A stretch of 64,000 nucleotides of DNA from Gavia stellata. Taxonomy: Eukaryota > Chordata > Aves > Gaviiformes > Gaviidae. Location of the stretch: contig NC_082601.1 of NCBI RefSeq assembly GCF_030936135.1, positions 44,736,671-44,800,670 on the forward strand, written 5' to 3'. Every line of letters begins with the position of its first letter. The first letter of the stretch is position 1. Both the position numbers and the translations under genes were made by a program. Positions 24,772-34,744 of the stretch are shown one piece after another. The notes under the pieces were generated by a model, which was not told the origin of the DNA, did not search any database, and saw only the letters and a list, made by a program, of their open reading frames with translations.

Positions 24772-25293
24772 TGAGGCTGATGAGGAACCGGAAATAACGA
24801 CCGACACCATTCCTTATTCCCCCACCGATATAGCAAAAATTCAGGAGAAATACTCAAGAGAATCAGGAGAAACAGAGACAGAATATGTGTGGAGAGTCTC
24901 GCTTATGGGTGGGGATACCATAATGTTGTCCGAGGAGGTGCCCAGAAGTCACTCAATTATGGACAGAGAATGGGGTTTATGAACACAGGAGGGACTAAGT
25001 CTCAGGGAAACCTCCGAAGGATAGCGGGACAAGGGGAACGGAAACAGCAGCATCCCACAGGCCCCTGTTCCCAAACCCATCAAAGAAGGATGCTGAACAC
25101 TCGGGATCATAGGAGATACGCTCTGTGGGCCGAAGGCATTGCAAAAGGGATTCCAAGGGAGGTCATGGACAAATTGCCCACGCCTAACCTGGAGGCATTA
25201 ATCAGGACATGGAAAGGACTCCAGGAAAGCCAATGGCTCCCTCCTATCCTGAGAAAGGCCGGAGCCAAACGCCCTCTCCAACCCACTGCATAG
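24772..25293 (+). pseudogene. gag-like fragment of an avian endogenous retrovirus, frameshifted
   Basis: One frame from about 24,772 to a TGA near 24,981 contains the word TEYVWRVSL followed by GGD, which I associate with Gag polyproteins of bird endogenous retroviruses. A second frame, open at 24,889-25,293, continues with Gag-like sequence including ALWAEGIAKGIPREVMD and LPTPNLEALIRTWKG and ends at TAG. The two halves are in different frames, so the gene is frameshifted as well as short: no zinc knuckle and no protease are visible. The virus class is not resolved. Confidence 0.6.
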
Positions 25294-25608
25294 GGACTTG
25301 ATTGATTTAAGGGGCCCTGGTTTGGGAAACTCCCCTTAACCTGTATGCCTGCACAGCCACCGATGCCCATAGAGGGGAGCATAAAATTGACACTCGGTGC
25401 ATTATCCCTTCCTTTTAAAACCGGTCCTCGTTGGACTGGGGTTTCTGGTTTTTTTCTGTTCTCTTTTAGGAGGAAATATCACAGGTGGTTAGAGAAGACC
25501 TACAGTCAAGCCTATAATGAACAGTGATTGTGAGCATTTGCAGCCAGCGTAGATCGACAGGCTAGTAACTGCACAAACCATCGCTGCTGGCTCGCTGATC
25601 TTTGCGGA
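25294..25608 (+). other. Spacer between gag-like and env-like remnants; pol absent
   Basis: Only about 0.3 kb separates the two viral genes. I see no reverse transcriptase, integrase or protease motif in any frame, so pol has been lost or was never in this copy. Confidence 0.6.
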
Positions 25609-26607
25609 ATGTGTCTATTGGCACCACAAACGTTGGTTTGGGGGATCCTTTTCCTCGCCCTTACTGCCACAAGCGGCTGGGGAGACGAGGCCCCAAACCT
25701 TGCCTGGGAAATGATAAAGGGCTTTATGAGAATATGGGGGCAACCGGATCAAGGAGGATATATTACTTTACCCCGAGCAGCTGAAGAGGGGCTGAGATTT
25801 TTCATGATGCCGGTGAATTTGAGGTTTATTTTGAACACGACTAATGCCACCTCTCTTACATTTTTGGCAAAGAAGTGGACGACTGTAAACCCTGATAGCC
25901 AGGTACGATGGAAGGGTAAGCCACTGATGGGAGGTGACATCTATGAAACATGGAAGGAGCCTCCTAATTTGTCGAGGAATGCCACGTTAATGAATCTGCT
26001 CTGTAATGTTACCAGGCCTTTGTTTAATGTAACGGTCCTGGTTCCAATAGAAGGATCAAACCCTTTGTTACGACGTGGCAATTTGTCTAGCGGTAATATT
26101 AATTTTGAAAACAGCAATTGTCAGTATCCATGTAGACCTTATCCGTGGGATCCGATGCTCCATCCTCTCCAGAAGCCTGATGCCTTTGAAGCCAACTATA
26201 CCACAAAGTGGGAACCAAGTTGGCGCATCCAGCTCCCCAAGAGAACATAAAGGTCTCCAAAAGACGGAACTAATCTGATCTGGGCCTGGTCTGGATCTAC
26301 CACAACGCAACCACCCCAAGACCCTCAATTCAAACCACCCATTAGGGGGGCACCCAGTCCTCTTTTTAACTGTACCAAGGTGATGACATGTGACACTGGA
26401 CCTGGAGATCCTCCTGAAACATGGTTGATTAGTAGGCTCAGGACCCTGATCAGAGATACATGCACCTGTTGGGGATATGCATCAAAAGGGTGGCAAAATC
26501 AAGATTCACCTTGTAACACCACCAATACCTCCTACATTCCCTCAGGCGGCATGCCACATACGCATTGTCCTATAAAGGGAACCCCCCGGAGACAGAGCCG
26601 CAAATAA
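25609..26607 (+). pseudogene. env surface-subunit remnant of an endogenous retrovirus
   Basis: A single + frame runs from ATG at 25,609 to TAA at 26,605-26,607 but is cut by an in-frame TAA at 26,248-26,250. The start encodes a hydrophobic stretch typical of a signal peptide (residues about 8-22). At least nine N-glycosylation sequons follow, with several cysteines, as expected for a retroviral surface glycoprotein. No furin-type cleavage site, fusion peptide or membrane anchor is visible downstream; later frames are short and shifted. A truncated, non-functional envelope gene is the best reading. Orientation agrees with the gag-like fragment upstream. Confidence 0.65.
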
Positions 26608-26930
26608 CTGTCGTAAGGTTTGCTGACCATTATAATTGCAAGGCAGCTGTATACACGGCTCCTCTGGGATTGGCTTGGGGATGTTCTGATGGAAAGTTTT
26701 AGTCATATTTAACATTGGAACAACGTGCGGGATTGAAGTGTGGTGTTGGAATCCCCTCTTTGTGTCCCTCTAGAGTATTTAGTTTCACATCCCACCGCCA
26801 CAGAACACACACAGAACACAGTAATAACCCCACAGCACGGCCCGGGTGGGCGATAAACGGAGTTGAGATACCTGACTGTTATACCCCAGGGATGGTAATT
26901 TCTTTAATGTTGGAAAACATGTTTATCCCA
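26608..26930 (+). pseudogene. Decayed downstream env/ERV sequence
   Basis: Between the env stop and the CR1 end only short frames remain; the one at 26,715-27,044 carries weakly envelope-like words. It is probably retroviral sequence interrupted by the CR1, but this is a contextual call. Confidence 0.35.
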
Positions 26931-27801
26931 TATCACAGAATCACTAAGGTTGGAAAAGACCTGCAAGATCATCAAGTCCAACCATCAACTAACACCACCA
27001 CCATTAAACCATGTCTCGCAGTGCCACGTCCACAAGTTCCTTGAACGCTTCCAGGGAGGGTGACTCCACCACCTCCCTGGGCAGCCTGTTCCAGTGCTTC
27101 ACCACTCTCTCAGTAAAGTTTTTCCTAATATCCAGCCTAAACCTCCCCTGGCGCAACTTGAGGCCATTTCCTCTTGTCCTGTCACTATTCACTTGGGAGA
27201 AGAGACCAACACCCACCTCACCACAACCCCCTTTCAGGTAGTTGTAGAGAGTGATGAGGTCTCCCCTCAGCCTCCTCTTCTCCAGACTGAACAACCCCAG
27301 CTCCCTCAGCCGCTCCTCACAAGACTTGTGCTCCAGACCCCTCACCAGCTCCGTCGCCCTTCTCTGGACACGCTCCAGCACCTCAAGGTCCTTCTTGGAG
27401 TGAGGGGCCCAAAACTGAACACAGCATTCGAGGTGCGGCCTCACCAGCGCCAAGTACAGGGGCACAATCACCTCCCTGCTCCTGCTGGCCACACCATTTC
27501 TGATACAAGCCAGGATGCCTTCTTGGCCACCTGGGCACGCTGCCGGCTCACCTTCAGCCGGCTGTCAATCAACACCCAGGGGTCCTCTTCTGCGGGGGAG
27601 CTTTCCAGCCACTCGTCCCCAAGCCTGTAGCGTTGCGTGGGTTTGTTGTGACCCAAGTGCAGGACCCGGCACTTGGCCTTGTTGAACCTCATACAATTGG
27701 CCTGGGCCCATCGATCCAGCCTGTCCAGATCCCTCTGCAGAACCTTCCGACCCTCCTGCCCAACTCGGTGTGGTGTGCAAACTTGCTGAGGGAGCACTCA
27801 C
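26931..27801 (-). mobile_element. CR1 LINE, 5'-truncated, ORF2 C-terminus and 3' end
   Basis: On the minus strand the sequence encodes CR1 reverse transcriptase from the catalytic region to the C-terminus: [11 protein letters not shown], then [20 protein letters not shown], then in another frame (27,004-27,492) [31 protein letters not shown] and [19 protein letters not shown]. The 3' terminus reads (on +) ATCACAGAATCACTAAGG. The two halves are frameshifted near 27,515, and the expected FADD catalytic motif reads FAHH (HH codons at 27,770-27,775). It is a dead copy, inserted in retroviral remnant DNA. Confidence 0.92.
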
Positions 27802-28029
27802 CTTACTCTTCCTTCGTCACACTTACTCTTCCTTCTTTATGCTGACTCTTCCTTCTTTTTCCTTTTACCCCTTGTTTGAGAATTATGTAACTATACAGGG
27901 AGTTAGGGATATTCTATCACTTTTGTCTGCAACTAATAAAGGATTTCTATTGACTCTCCTGGTCCCTTGGTGTTAAGCTCGCCTTTATTTCTCTGCAGGG
28001 GATCACAAAACCAAAACAGAACTTGTCCT
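27802..28029. mobile_element. Short retroelement-like remnant next to the HYDIN break
   Basis: Starts with three imperfect ACTCTTCCTTC words (27,803-27,860). It then holds AATAAA at 27,935-27,940 followed by a U5-like stretch ending in TTTCTCTGCA near 28,000. It may be the 3' LTR remnant of the same or another retrovirus, but it does not obviously match 24,166-24,750. Confidence 0.35.
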
Positions 28030-28218
28030 TTAACCCAGGGCTTTAGGACTCGGCTTGCCATAGAAGGTGCAGGTTTTCCTCTTGCCATTCATCATGGCAC
28101 TGAAGTTGATGAGTGAGGCAGGGTAAGTGCTGGACTTGCTGAACACGGCTTTCGCTGTCACCCTTACTGGGATGATGGCAATGGTCTCGCCTCCTTCACA
28201 GATGCTGGGCTCAATCAC
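28030..28218 (-). CDS. HYDIN: HYDIN exon 24, truncated
   Basis: Acceptor TTTGCAG at its start, entry phase 0. Encodes VIEPSICEGGETIAIIPVRV and SLINFSAMMNGKRKTCTF, which matches the family down to about 28,063. After that the reading (YGKPSPKALG, then TAA at 28,030-28,032) is foreign and no donor is evident. Retroelement-like DNA begins just beyond. Confidence 0.85.
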   Translation of the reverse strand: MIEPSICEGGETIAIIPVRVTAKAVFSKSSTYPASLINFSAMMNGKRKTCTFYGKPSPKALG

Positions 28219-28502
28219 CTGCAAACGGAGGAGGGGTTGGTAAATACAGCAGAGGACAGCCTCTATCTCTGTCCCCTGATGCCACCCCAAGTCCCCATCA
28301 GCTCACCCTCCCTGCTTAAATGCCTCCTCCAGAGCCAGAGCTTCAGCTCTGCTTAGGAAGCATCACAAATGGTTTCTGAAAGACTTGATTGCATATGGAT
28401 GAGAGAGGATTCCCCAACTAAAGCCTTCCTTCCCGAAGACACAGGTCCTGCTTACACTCCCAAGACACGGTGTGCTAACACCGCCTGGCCCAGGCAGCTC
28501 AC

Positions 28503-28671
28503 CTGGCACTGCAGCATGGGTTTGTCCTCAATGTTCATTTCCATCTTGGGGTGGAAGAGCAGCTGGACCTGCACGGGGTGCCCGGAGGCAGTCAGCACGC
28601 CCTTCTGCAGCTGGAGAGTGAAGTGGGATGCCAAGTCGCGTATGTCGGTATCCATGGTTTCCAGCTTGAAA
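28503..28671 (-). CDS. HYDIN: HYDIN exon 23
   Basis: 169 bp, first base completes a Ser codon, ends in phase 0. Acceptor CACCCCAG, donor GTGAGC. Encodes HFTLQLQKGVLTASG, HPVQVQLLFHPKMEMNIEDK and PMLQCQ. Confidence 0.92.
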
Positions 28672-29164
28672 CTGGGGTGAAAGGGAAGGAACAGACCTCT
28701 GCAGTTAAAAATACCGGTGCCACCAGCACAGCCGGGACTTTGCATAGGACCATAAAAAGTAATACAAGGTAAAGGGTACAGCTCTGCTCGGGGAATCCCA
28801 GATCTTGACACAGAGAGCAGACAATCAGCACTGCTGTAAGCTAACTGACACCAAAGTTCTTCATTCCCTCCTTTCAAGAGTCTCATAAAGAGAAATGAGC
28901 TGACCCTCAAAGGCGGCAATGAATCTCAGCAGTGAGGGGCTTACATTTCAGGGTCTCTCCTTCTGGTTCCTGCTGAGCTGTGAAGAACTGCTGGTGCGTG
29001 GCTGGATGCTCTATTAAAGTATTTGAGATTAGAGAGCCCAGGTTTTGTATTTACTTGCACCATGAGGTAGCCAGCATGGGAACAGGTTCTAACCATGGAC
29101 AGGAGAATGCAGGCCTGGGCAGGTGGTGGCACCATGCACTCATGGACCAGGCAGCTGGACCCAC
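28672..29164 (-). other. HYDIN intron 22-23
   Basis: About 0.5 kb with GT-AG borders; nothing else recognised. The introns at 28,219-28,502 and 29,265-29,810 are likewise unremarkable. Confidence 0.6.
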
Positions 29165-29264
29165 CTGCACGCAATCTCGTACTTCCCTTGGTTCTTCAGA
29201 GTCAGCACTTGCTTTGCATCATCCAGGACCTTAAGCATCCCAAAATCCACGCTGCCACCTGCAC
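29165..29264 (-). CDS. HYDIN: HYDIN exon 22
   Basis: 100 bp, first two bases complete a Gly codon, two bases (AG) left over. Acceptor TTCTGCAG, donor GTGGGT. Encodes GAGGSVDFGMLKVLDDAKQV, LTLKNQGKYEIAC. Confidence 0.88.
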
Positions 29265-29810
29265 CTGCAGAAAACCTGCAGAGAGAGGTAAGAAATGGTG
29301 AGTATTTGTGAGCTGCTGCAGACTACACCAGGTGACAAGATACAGATTTGGAGTTCTCAGGTGGCACAAACCCCTTCTCGGCAAGTTTCCCTTCTGGGAA
29401 GTTTTCTCTAGCTACTTTGCTGCCCCTTCCCTTACTCAGAGAATATCTGCAGGGTTTAGCAGCTAAGGAGCTCGCTTTCCATCTCCTTGCTTCCAAGCAC
29501 AGATCCAACCACTCTATGTGCCATGCCGAGCCTTCAGAAGTTGCCAACTGCTTGTTCACATCACTGTTGTTTCAAAGCCCCCAAATCCATCTGCACATGA
29601 AGTTGCACACTTCAAAGCTTGGAGGTGGGAGACTCAAGGCTCTCTCTGTGCCCTGACAGTGCTTCACTCCACGCAGCTTGGAGGATACGTGCGTTACGTA
29701 TCCGTGCCACGCTTGCATGGTACCCCATCCCGTCCCAAGTGCTTTGGTTGCCCACCTGCCAAGGCAATGCCATGCACCCGGACTACTTGGCTTCGGGGGC
29801 ATCCACTCAC

Positions 29811-29910
29811 CTTTAGACATGCTGATGCTCAGAGCAACATCATACACCTCCGCAAGGATTTGGATATTTTCAATCTGAACGATCCCCAGCATGTTTTCTG
29901 CACCTGAAAC
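29811..29910 (-). CDS. HYDIN: HYDIN exon 21
   Basis: 100 bp, entry phase 0, one base (G) left over. Acceptor CCTCAG, donor GTGAGT. Encodes VSGAENMLGIVQIENIQIL, AEVYDVALSISMSK. Confidence 0.92.
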
Positions 29911-30769
29911 CTGAGGTGGAAGCAAACAAACACTGCTTGGACCATTCTCCTCAATTCTTTTGCTAGACAATATACGAGGAGGCCTTGCCTCTGCCGGCTG
30001 CTTCCACCATGGCCTCCCCTGCTTGACAAGCATTTGTGGACTCCTAAGCTTTCCTAACCTGTTCATCTCATGGGCTGACCCAGGGAGATTCTGACACAGT
30101 AAGAAACCCTGTCAGCCCACCTCGGCACTCCTCTAGCAGCAGTGTTGCTGCTAAAGCGCCCTGGGAAGCAAGGCGATGTTAGAGCAACCACAAGAAGTGT
30201 GAGGTGTCCCAGAGCATTGACGACCAACCCTCTCCTCTTCAACCACCCAGCACCCTCACTGAAACACAGCCCCTAAACCATGGGGAACAAAATCCCAGGC
30301 TGAGAGTTTGTTGCTCTATGTTAAGAGCCCCAGACAGACTCCAGGATGGCTGCAGGGAGCACGCCCAAGTCTGGACAACCAAACGACAGCACTCAACCAT
30401 GCACAGCAGCAAATTTATGCATGGGCTCCGGATGAAGCCTTGTAACCCAGACGTAAGCCATGCAGAGGCAGCACCTCTTCCTGAGGTGCTGTACAGCAGT
30501 ACATCTCTTCCGGACTCCACAGAGTACTTGCCCTGTGAAGCTCAGCTACAAGAGCACCCTAGTAGTCACCTAGTTTCCAAAACGTTATCCTTCAGTGAGA
30601 GCTGCTTGCTGCTAAGGGCCTGGCCCCCGGCAATGCAGGTAGAAAGGAATCTCAGGAAGGCTCATCCTTTTGCCCTCTTGGCAGGGTACCCTTCAAGCAC
30701 AGTCTCCCTCCCTAGGAGCACAGCGATCACTCTGCCCTGCTCTGCCAGGGAGGGCACAGTCCCCCTCAC

Positions 30770-30968
30770 CTCTAGTCGGATCATCTTCTTAATGCTTAGA
30801 GCCTTCATGGCCTTGAAATAGAGATGCACACCAAATTCCGTGCGGGGAGCAACGATGCCCTCATCTTGTGACGTGGAGAAGTCCTCCCCGAGGTTTTCCA
30901 GCCCACTGACCCACCAGGCCACGGGCAGTGGGGTGCTGTTTTGCAGCACCAGGGTCTCGCTGTCCCTC
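30770..30968 (-). CDS. HYDIN: HYDIN exon 20 (first after the missing middle)
   Basis: 199 bp, first base completes a codon that needs two preceding bases, ends in phase 0. Acceptor CTCTACAG, donor GTGAGG. Encodes RDSETLVLQNSTPLPVAW, GLENLGEDFSTSQDEG, FGVHLYFKAMKALSIKK and MIRLE. Exon 19 leaves one base, not two, so the two exons cannot be spliced in frame. Confidence 0.92.
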
Positions 30969-31554
30969 CTGTAGAGACAAGAAGACACTCAGCACTGGTT
31001 GCTCGACGGTCATGCTAGCCTTGCAACTGAATGCAACTTGGAGTAGCCCTAGCCATGCGTATGAAACCATACTTTAATGGTTTCTCTATGTCACAAGTCT
31101 GAGAGGTGAGGTCCTTGGGGGGCAGCTTGGTGTTACAAGTGTATCCAACAGAAGGGAGATAAGGAGGAACAACTGGACTGCTCTGCAACCAGCAGACAAG
31201 ATACAAATGCATCGAGATGCCCATGGCACAGCATTGCTGGGGGGCTATGGAGCTCGTGGCTGTTACAGGATATCGAAGCCAGCGAGGAATGGTGAGCAAG
31301 AGACTGGGAATTGCTGGGAGAAAAAGGGATGCTAGCCCAGCCAGCTGGGAAAAACCTCCCTGGCCTCTCCCTTGTCCCTGCCCCAGACTCTTCTCAGGAT
31401 CCTACAGACTTCATATGCAAGAGTGCATTCAGGGCCCACAGGAGCAAAGATGGCACCAGGCTGCAGTGAAGTGATGGAGATGACAATGAAGTCCTCCACT
31501 GAGGCCCTGTTGCCACAACAGACATAAAATAGGTGAAGGGCTTTGCGTTATAAC
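30969..31554 (-). other. Intron-like gap where the HYDIN middle should be
   Basis: Only 586 bp separate exons 19 and 20. None of the exons for the nucleotide-kinase-like domain, the long charged coiled-coil region or the following ASH repeats is present. Open frames here do not resemble HYDIN. Confidence 0.7.
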
Positions 31555-31749
31555 CTGTCCCATGTCTTTCTTCAGTGCCTTCCTCCTCCTCCTCCTCTCC
31601 ACATTCAACTTTAGAGCCCACCTTGCTGGACTGGCTTTCATCAAGAATGGAGGAGGGAACGACTGAGTTATGGGATGAGATGGTGTGAACAATCCCAGCA
31701 GAGTGCTTTCCTCCTTGATCTGACAGAGACTGGACATCTTCAAAGTTTG
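31555..31749 (-). CDS. HYDIN: HYDIN exon 19 (probable)
   Basis: 195 bp from acceptor CTCCTCAG to a possible donor GTTATA; it enters in the phase left by exon 18 and keeps one frame. Encodes SLSDQGGKHSAGIV, ILDESQSSKVGSKVECGEEE and a run of Glu, like the acidic linker that precedes the nucleotide-kinase-like region in HYDIN. The 3' border is uncertain; the exons that should follow are absent. Confidence 0.65.
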
Positions 31750-32287
31750 CTGAGGAGGAAGGACATGGGGAGGGAAGAGGAGGGTGAATGTGGCCAGGCA
31801 ATCTGCTCTTGCCATTCGTCACTTTGCACGGCCACGTGCAAAAGACGGAAAACTTCCCAAGACGAGAAACTCCCAAGGCAGAGTTTCCCTGCCCAGGCTG
31901 TCTCTGCCCTCAGAATTTTGAGCTTGTGCTTTTGTTACTGGGAAGGAGCGAATACAAAAGAGCTTGTGATATTAGACCTGGTTCTACCGGCTGAAGAACT
32001 CATCCAGTCCTACTCTTTGTGGATGAGGGACACAAGGGGATATCCTGATTATTCCCCCAGTCCATGGTAGGCAGATATGAGCTTGCTTAGACTGCACTCA
32101 GGGCTGGTAGAGGGTGCGCATTCCAAGCCACAGACTTTCACCCGGGAATTCCTCCACCAAGCTGGGGAACTGGTGGCTGCTAAAAGCATGGGCTTTCCAT
32201 GGAGAATGAGGTCACGGAGAGCTCAGGGGAGGTGGGCTGGACTCCCTGCTGTGTCCACACTCAGGACAGCCAATGCCAAACCCTCAC
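31750..32287 (-). other. HYDIN intron 18-19
   Basis: About 0.54 kb with no recognised element. Confidence 0.55.
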
Positions 32288-32456
32288 CGTTGTCCTGGCC
32301 TGCTGGTTCCCCAGTCTTGCGCTTTGCCTGCTCATCCTGCAGTCTTTTCTGGTCCTGATAGTACTCCAGCACCTCTGGGGGCAGCTTCTCACCCGGGGCG
32401 TGTGGAAGCAGCAAGAAGGTGGTGTGGCAAACGCAGTCCTTGAGCATCCGCAGGAT
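32288..32456 (-). CDS. HYDIN: HYDIN exon 18
   Basis: 169 bp, entry phase 0, one base (G) left over. Acceptor ACACAG, donor GTGAGG. Encodes ILRMLKDCVCHTTFLLLPHA, EKLPPEVLEYYQDQKRLQDE and a Lys/Glu-rich tail. Confidence 0.9.
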
Positions 32457-32735
32457 CTGTGTGCGTAGGGAAGAGAAACCATAGACGGGATGTGTTTCTT
32501 CACCTCCATCCCATGAACAGACTCCCCAGCCAACCTATCTTCTCCCTCATTCCTTCCTCCCAACAACACAGACTATCCAACCCCGCCACAGCCTGCCAGC
32601 CCAGTTGGCTAACCCTCAAATGCCACCAGATTTTGCCCTGGGGACTGCCTCCATCTCCCCGGCACAAGCCTGGGAACGCTGGAGCCCTGTGGAGCTACAG
32701 GAGTATGCACATGGGGACCAGACCTTCCCTCCCAC

Positions 32736-32973
32736 CTGCTCCTCAGCAAGTACTGCTGGTCGAACTCCAGCGAGTAAAACTCGATGGGGAACTCGCATGG
32801 GTTCTTCACCACCACCGTCCCCTCCGCCCCACGGCTGTACGGCAGCACCGCTCCCAGCTCGAGCACTGCGGGGCTCAACTCCAGATGTGGCTCCAGCCCC
32901 TGCCCCGAGACCTGCAGCTGGAGGGGCTGGCTGCTCTAGCAAATGTTAATCTTCAGCTCCTTCTGTAGGAATT
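32736..32973 (-). CDS. HYDIN: HYDIN exon 17, with in-frame stop and wrong length
   Basis: 238 bp between acceptor TTTTCAG and donor GTGGGA. Encodes FLQKELKINIC, then TAG at 32,936-32,938, then SSQPLQLQVSGQGLEP, GTVVVKNPCEFPIEFYSLEF and DQQYLL. Exon 16 ends and exon 18 begins in phase 0, so a multiple of three is expected. The sequence is one base short at its start (AA before TTC) and apparently one short near its end, where the reading slips just before the donor. A downstream acceptor after CTACAG would cure the first slip but not the TAG. Confidence 0.85.
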
Positions 32974-33766
32974 CTGAAAAGAGAGAAGTGCAGAGAGCTC
33001 CTCCATGAAGTCCCAGGTGACAGGGCCTCAAATTCAACCCTTGCCCCAAGGTCAGGGATGTTACCAGTACCTCTAAGGTGAATGGAAAACAGATACTAAC
33101 TTACAGCAGGGGCTACGGCACCTGCATGCTGGCTCTGAGTAATTGGGATGCATCCTGCTGTGAAGTGGAACTGCATATTTGGGGATCAGATGGATCTAAA
33201 ACAGACTACCACATGTTTCCACCTAGTCAGTCATGAGGGAGCGCAATGCTCATAAGAAAGGTCCTCGTGGGTGGACTCAGCTCCCACAGGACTCAGGGGC
33301 TGCTTCACCTCCTTCTTCAGGGTTATGTTGCCCAGACACAGTCCTGGCAATGCTGCATCAGGCAAACGTCAGCTACATGAAGGAGGCAGAGGAGCTCTCA
33401 CTGGCTAGAAATAAGGGTCTTCCTCTATGCTCAGGGCTTGGCTCTGGTTAAAGCCAGAGACAAGATGGTTACAGCCTGCAAGCACGCCCATGCAAGGAGG
33501 AAGATGAGGGGAAACAGGCAGATTTCCCCCCATGTGCTGAGAGGGAGCCACACCGCAGTGCCCTGATGCTCTCTGTGCCAGCTCCCCATTGGCATTTCAA
33601 AGCCCCTCTCAGAAGAGTGCGCTGCAGGGGAAACTGAGGCACCGTGGGTATGGGGCTTGCAGAAAGCTCCATGTGCAGGCAGACCTCATCTCCTCCTCCC
33701 TGTGCTGGGCTCTTGTTACCACACTGCCCTGCCACACCTCCTGGGGGTGACACCTGCCTATCTCAC
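32974..33766 (-). other. HYDIN intron 16-17
   Basis: About 0.8 kb with no recognised element. Neighbouring introns at 33,917-34,308, 34,745-35,579, 35,720-36,518, 36,653-37,395 and 37,525-38,048 are also short and featureless by eye. Confidence 0.55.
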
Positions 33767-33916
33767 CTCTTCTGGGGGGGAAAGCCTGACTTGCACGTTG
33801 CAGTGCTGTCCTGGGGCCAGGGCTCCAGCCGAGGGCAGCACCTTGAAAACACAGGGCTTGGCCTTCGACTCCTGCAGCAGCTTCTGATGCACCCTCGCTG
33901 GCAAACGTTTGTCCAC
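33767..33916 (-). CDS. HYDIN: HYDIN exon 16
   Basis: 150 bp, phase 0 at both ends. Acceptor GCTCAG, donor GTGAGA. Encodes VDKRLPARVHQKLLQESKAK and ends VRLSPPEE. A run of seven C near the end (33,774-33,780) is a possible sequencing weak point but here keeps the frame. Confidence 0.88.
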
Positions 33917-34308
33917 CTGAGCACAAAAAACAATTGTGGGAGGTCTCCCTGGTCTGCGAGAACAGACCCTCAGGTCCTGCAGTGCTCTGAGATACTGTCA
34001 CGGTGCTGAGAGCATCCACATTCAAACCAGCCGCGGCCACCACTGGTCTAGAACTGGAGGGAAGACACATAGGCAGGGCAGGCAGATGGGGAGGCACTGT
34101 CCTTGGAGGAGGAATGGGGGAAGATGGCAGACAAGTGAAGCACCAGCTAGTGAACAGGTCCAGGCGAACCAGATTTGCTCGGTACTCTCTAAAGCTTCCT
34201 CAACGAGCTGTAGCCCAAGTGCTCAGGCAGCCACAGAGGCAGAAAAGGCAAGAGAGGCAAAGAAAACCCAACCAAGAAGTTAGGCGCTACACGTTGTCTG
34301 TGCTTTAC

Positions 34309-34500
34309 CTTCTTAACAGGCTCATTCATGGTGATGAACCATTTACAGGGGACCTGGAGCTGATTGTGGAGCTGGGCGGTTTCTTCCTGGCACTGCCCAC
34401 ACTGGACAGCGGAGAACTCCAGTCTGTCCCTGGAGAGGCAGAGGGACGGCACAGTCACGTTGGCACGGAGGTGGACATGAAACGTGGGGCCTCTTGCTGC
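34309..34500 (-). CDS. HYDIN: HYDIN exon 15
   Basis: 192 bp, phase 0 at both ends. Acceptor TCACTAG, donor GTAAAG. Encodes GPTFHVHLRANVTVPSLCLS, AVQCGQCQEETAQLHNQLQV and ends MNEPVKK. Confidence 0.92.
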
Positions 34501-34616
34501 CTAGTGAAGGACAGAGCATCCAGCTGAGAGCCCAAGTGACATCTACTGCTGTCCCCAACCTGCTGCCTGCCCCAAAAGGTGGTGTGGGCACAGGGAGGCA
34601 AGGGACCGTGAGGTAC

Positions 34617-34744
34617 CTTGATGGGCAGGAGCACGTCCACAGCTCCCAGTGGCAGATTGGCACTTGGTGAGTCGAAGCGCACTTCAAATGTCTTGGTCTT
34701 GCAGCAGGGCAGGTGCTTCACACGGTCCAGGTCTACGCTGAAAC
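34617..34744 (-). CDS. HYDIN: HYDIN exon 14
   Basis: 128 bp, first two bases complete a Gly codon, ends in phase 0. Acceptor TTCAAG, donor GTACCT. Encodes GFSVDLDRVKHLPCC, FEVRFDSPSANLPLGAVD and ends LLPIK. Confidence 0.9.

Noticed and set aside
27870..28029. 3' LTR matching the region at 24,166-24,750
   Set aside because: Both hold AATAAA, but the surrounding sequence is not visibly the same, so they cannot be called a pair.
31394..31560. Further HYDIN exon just after exon 19
   Set aside because: Phase and sequence do not match the expected nucleotide-kinase-like region; only chance open frames remain.
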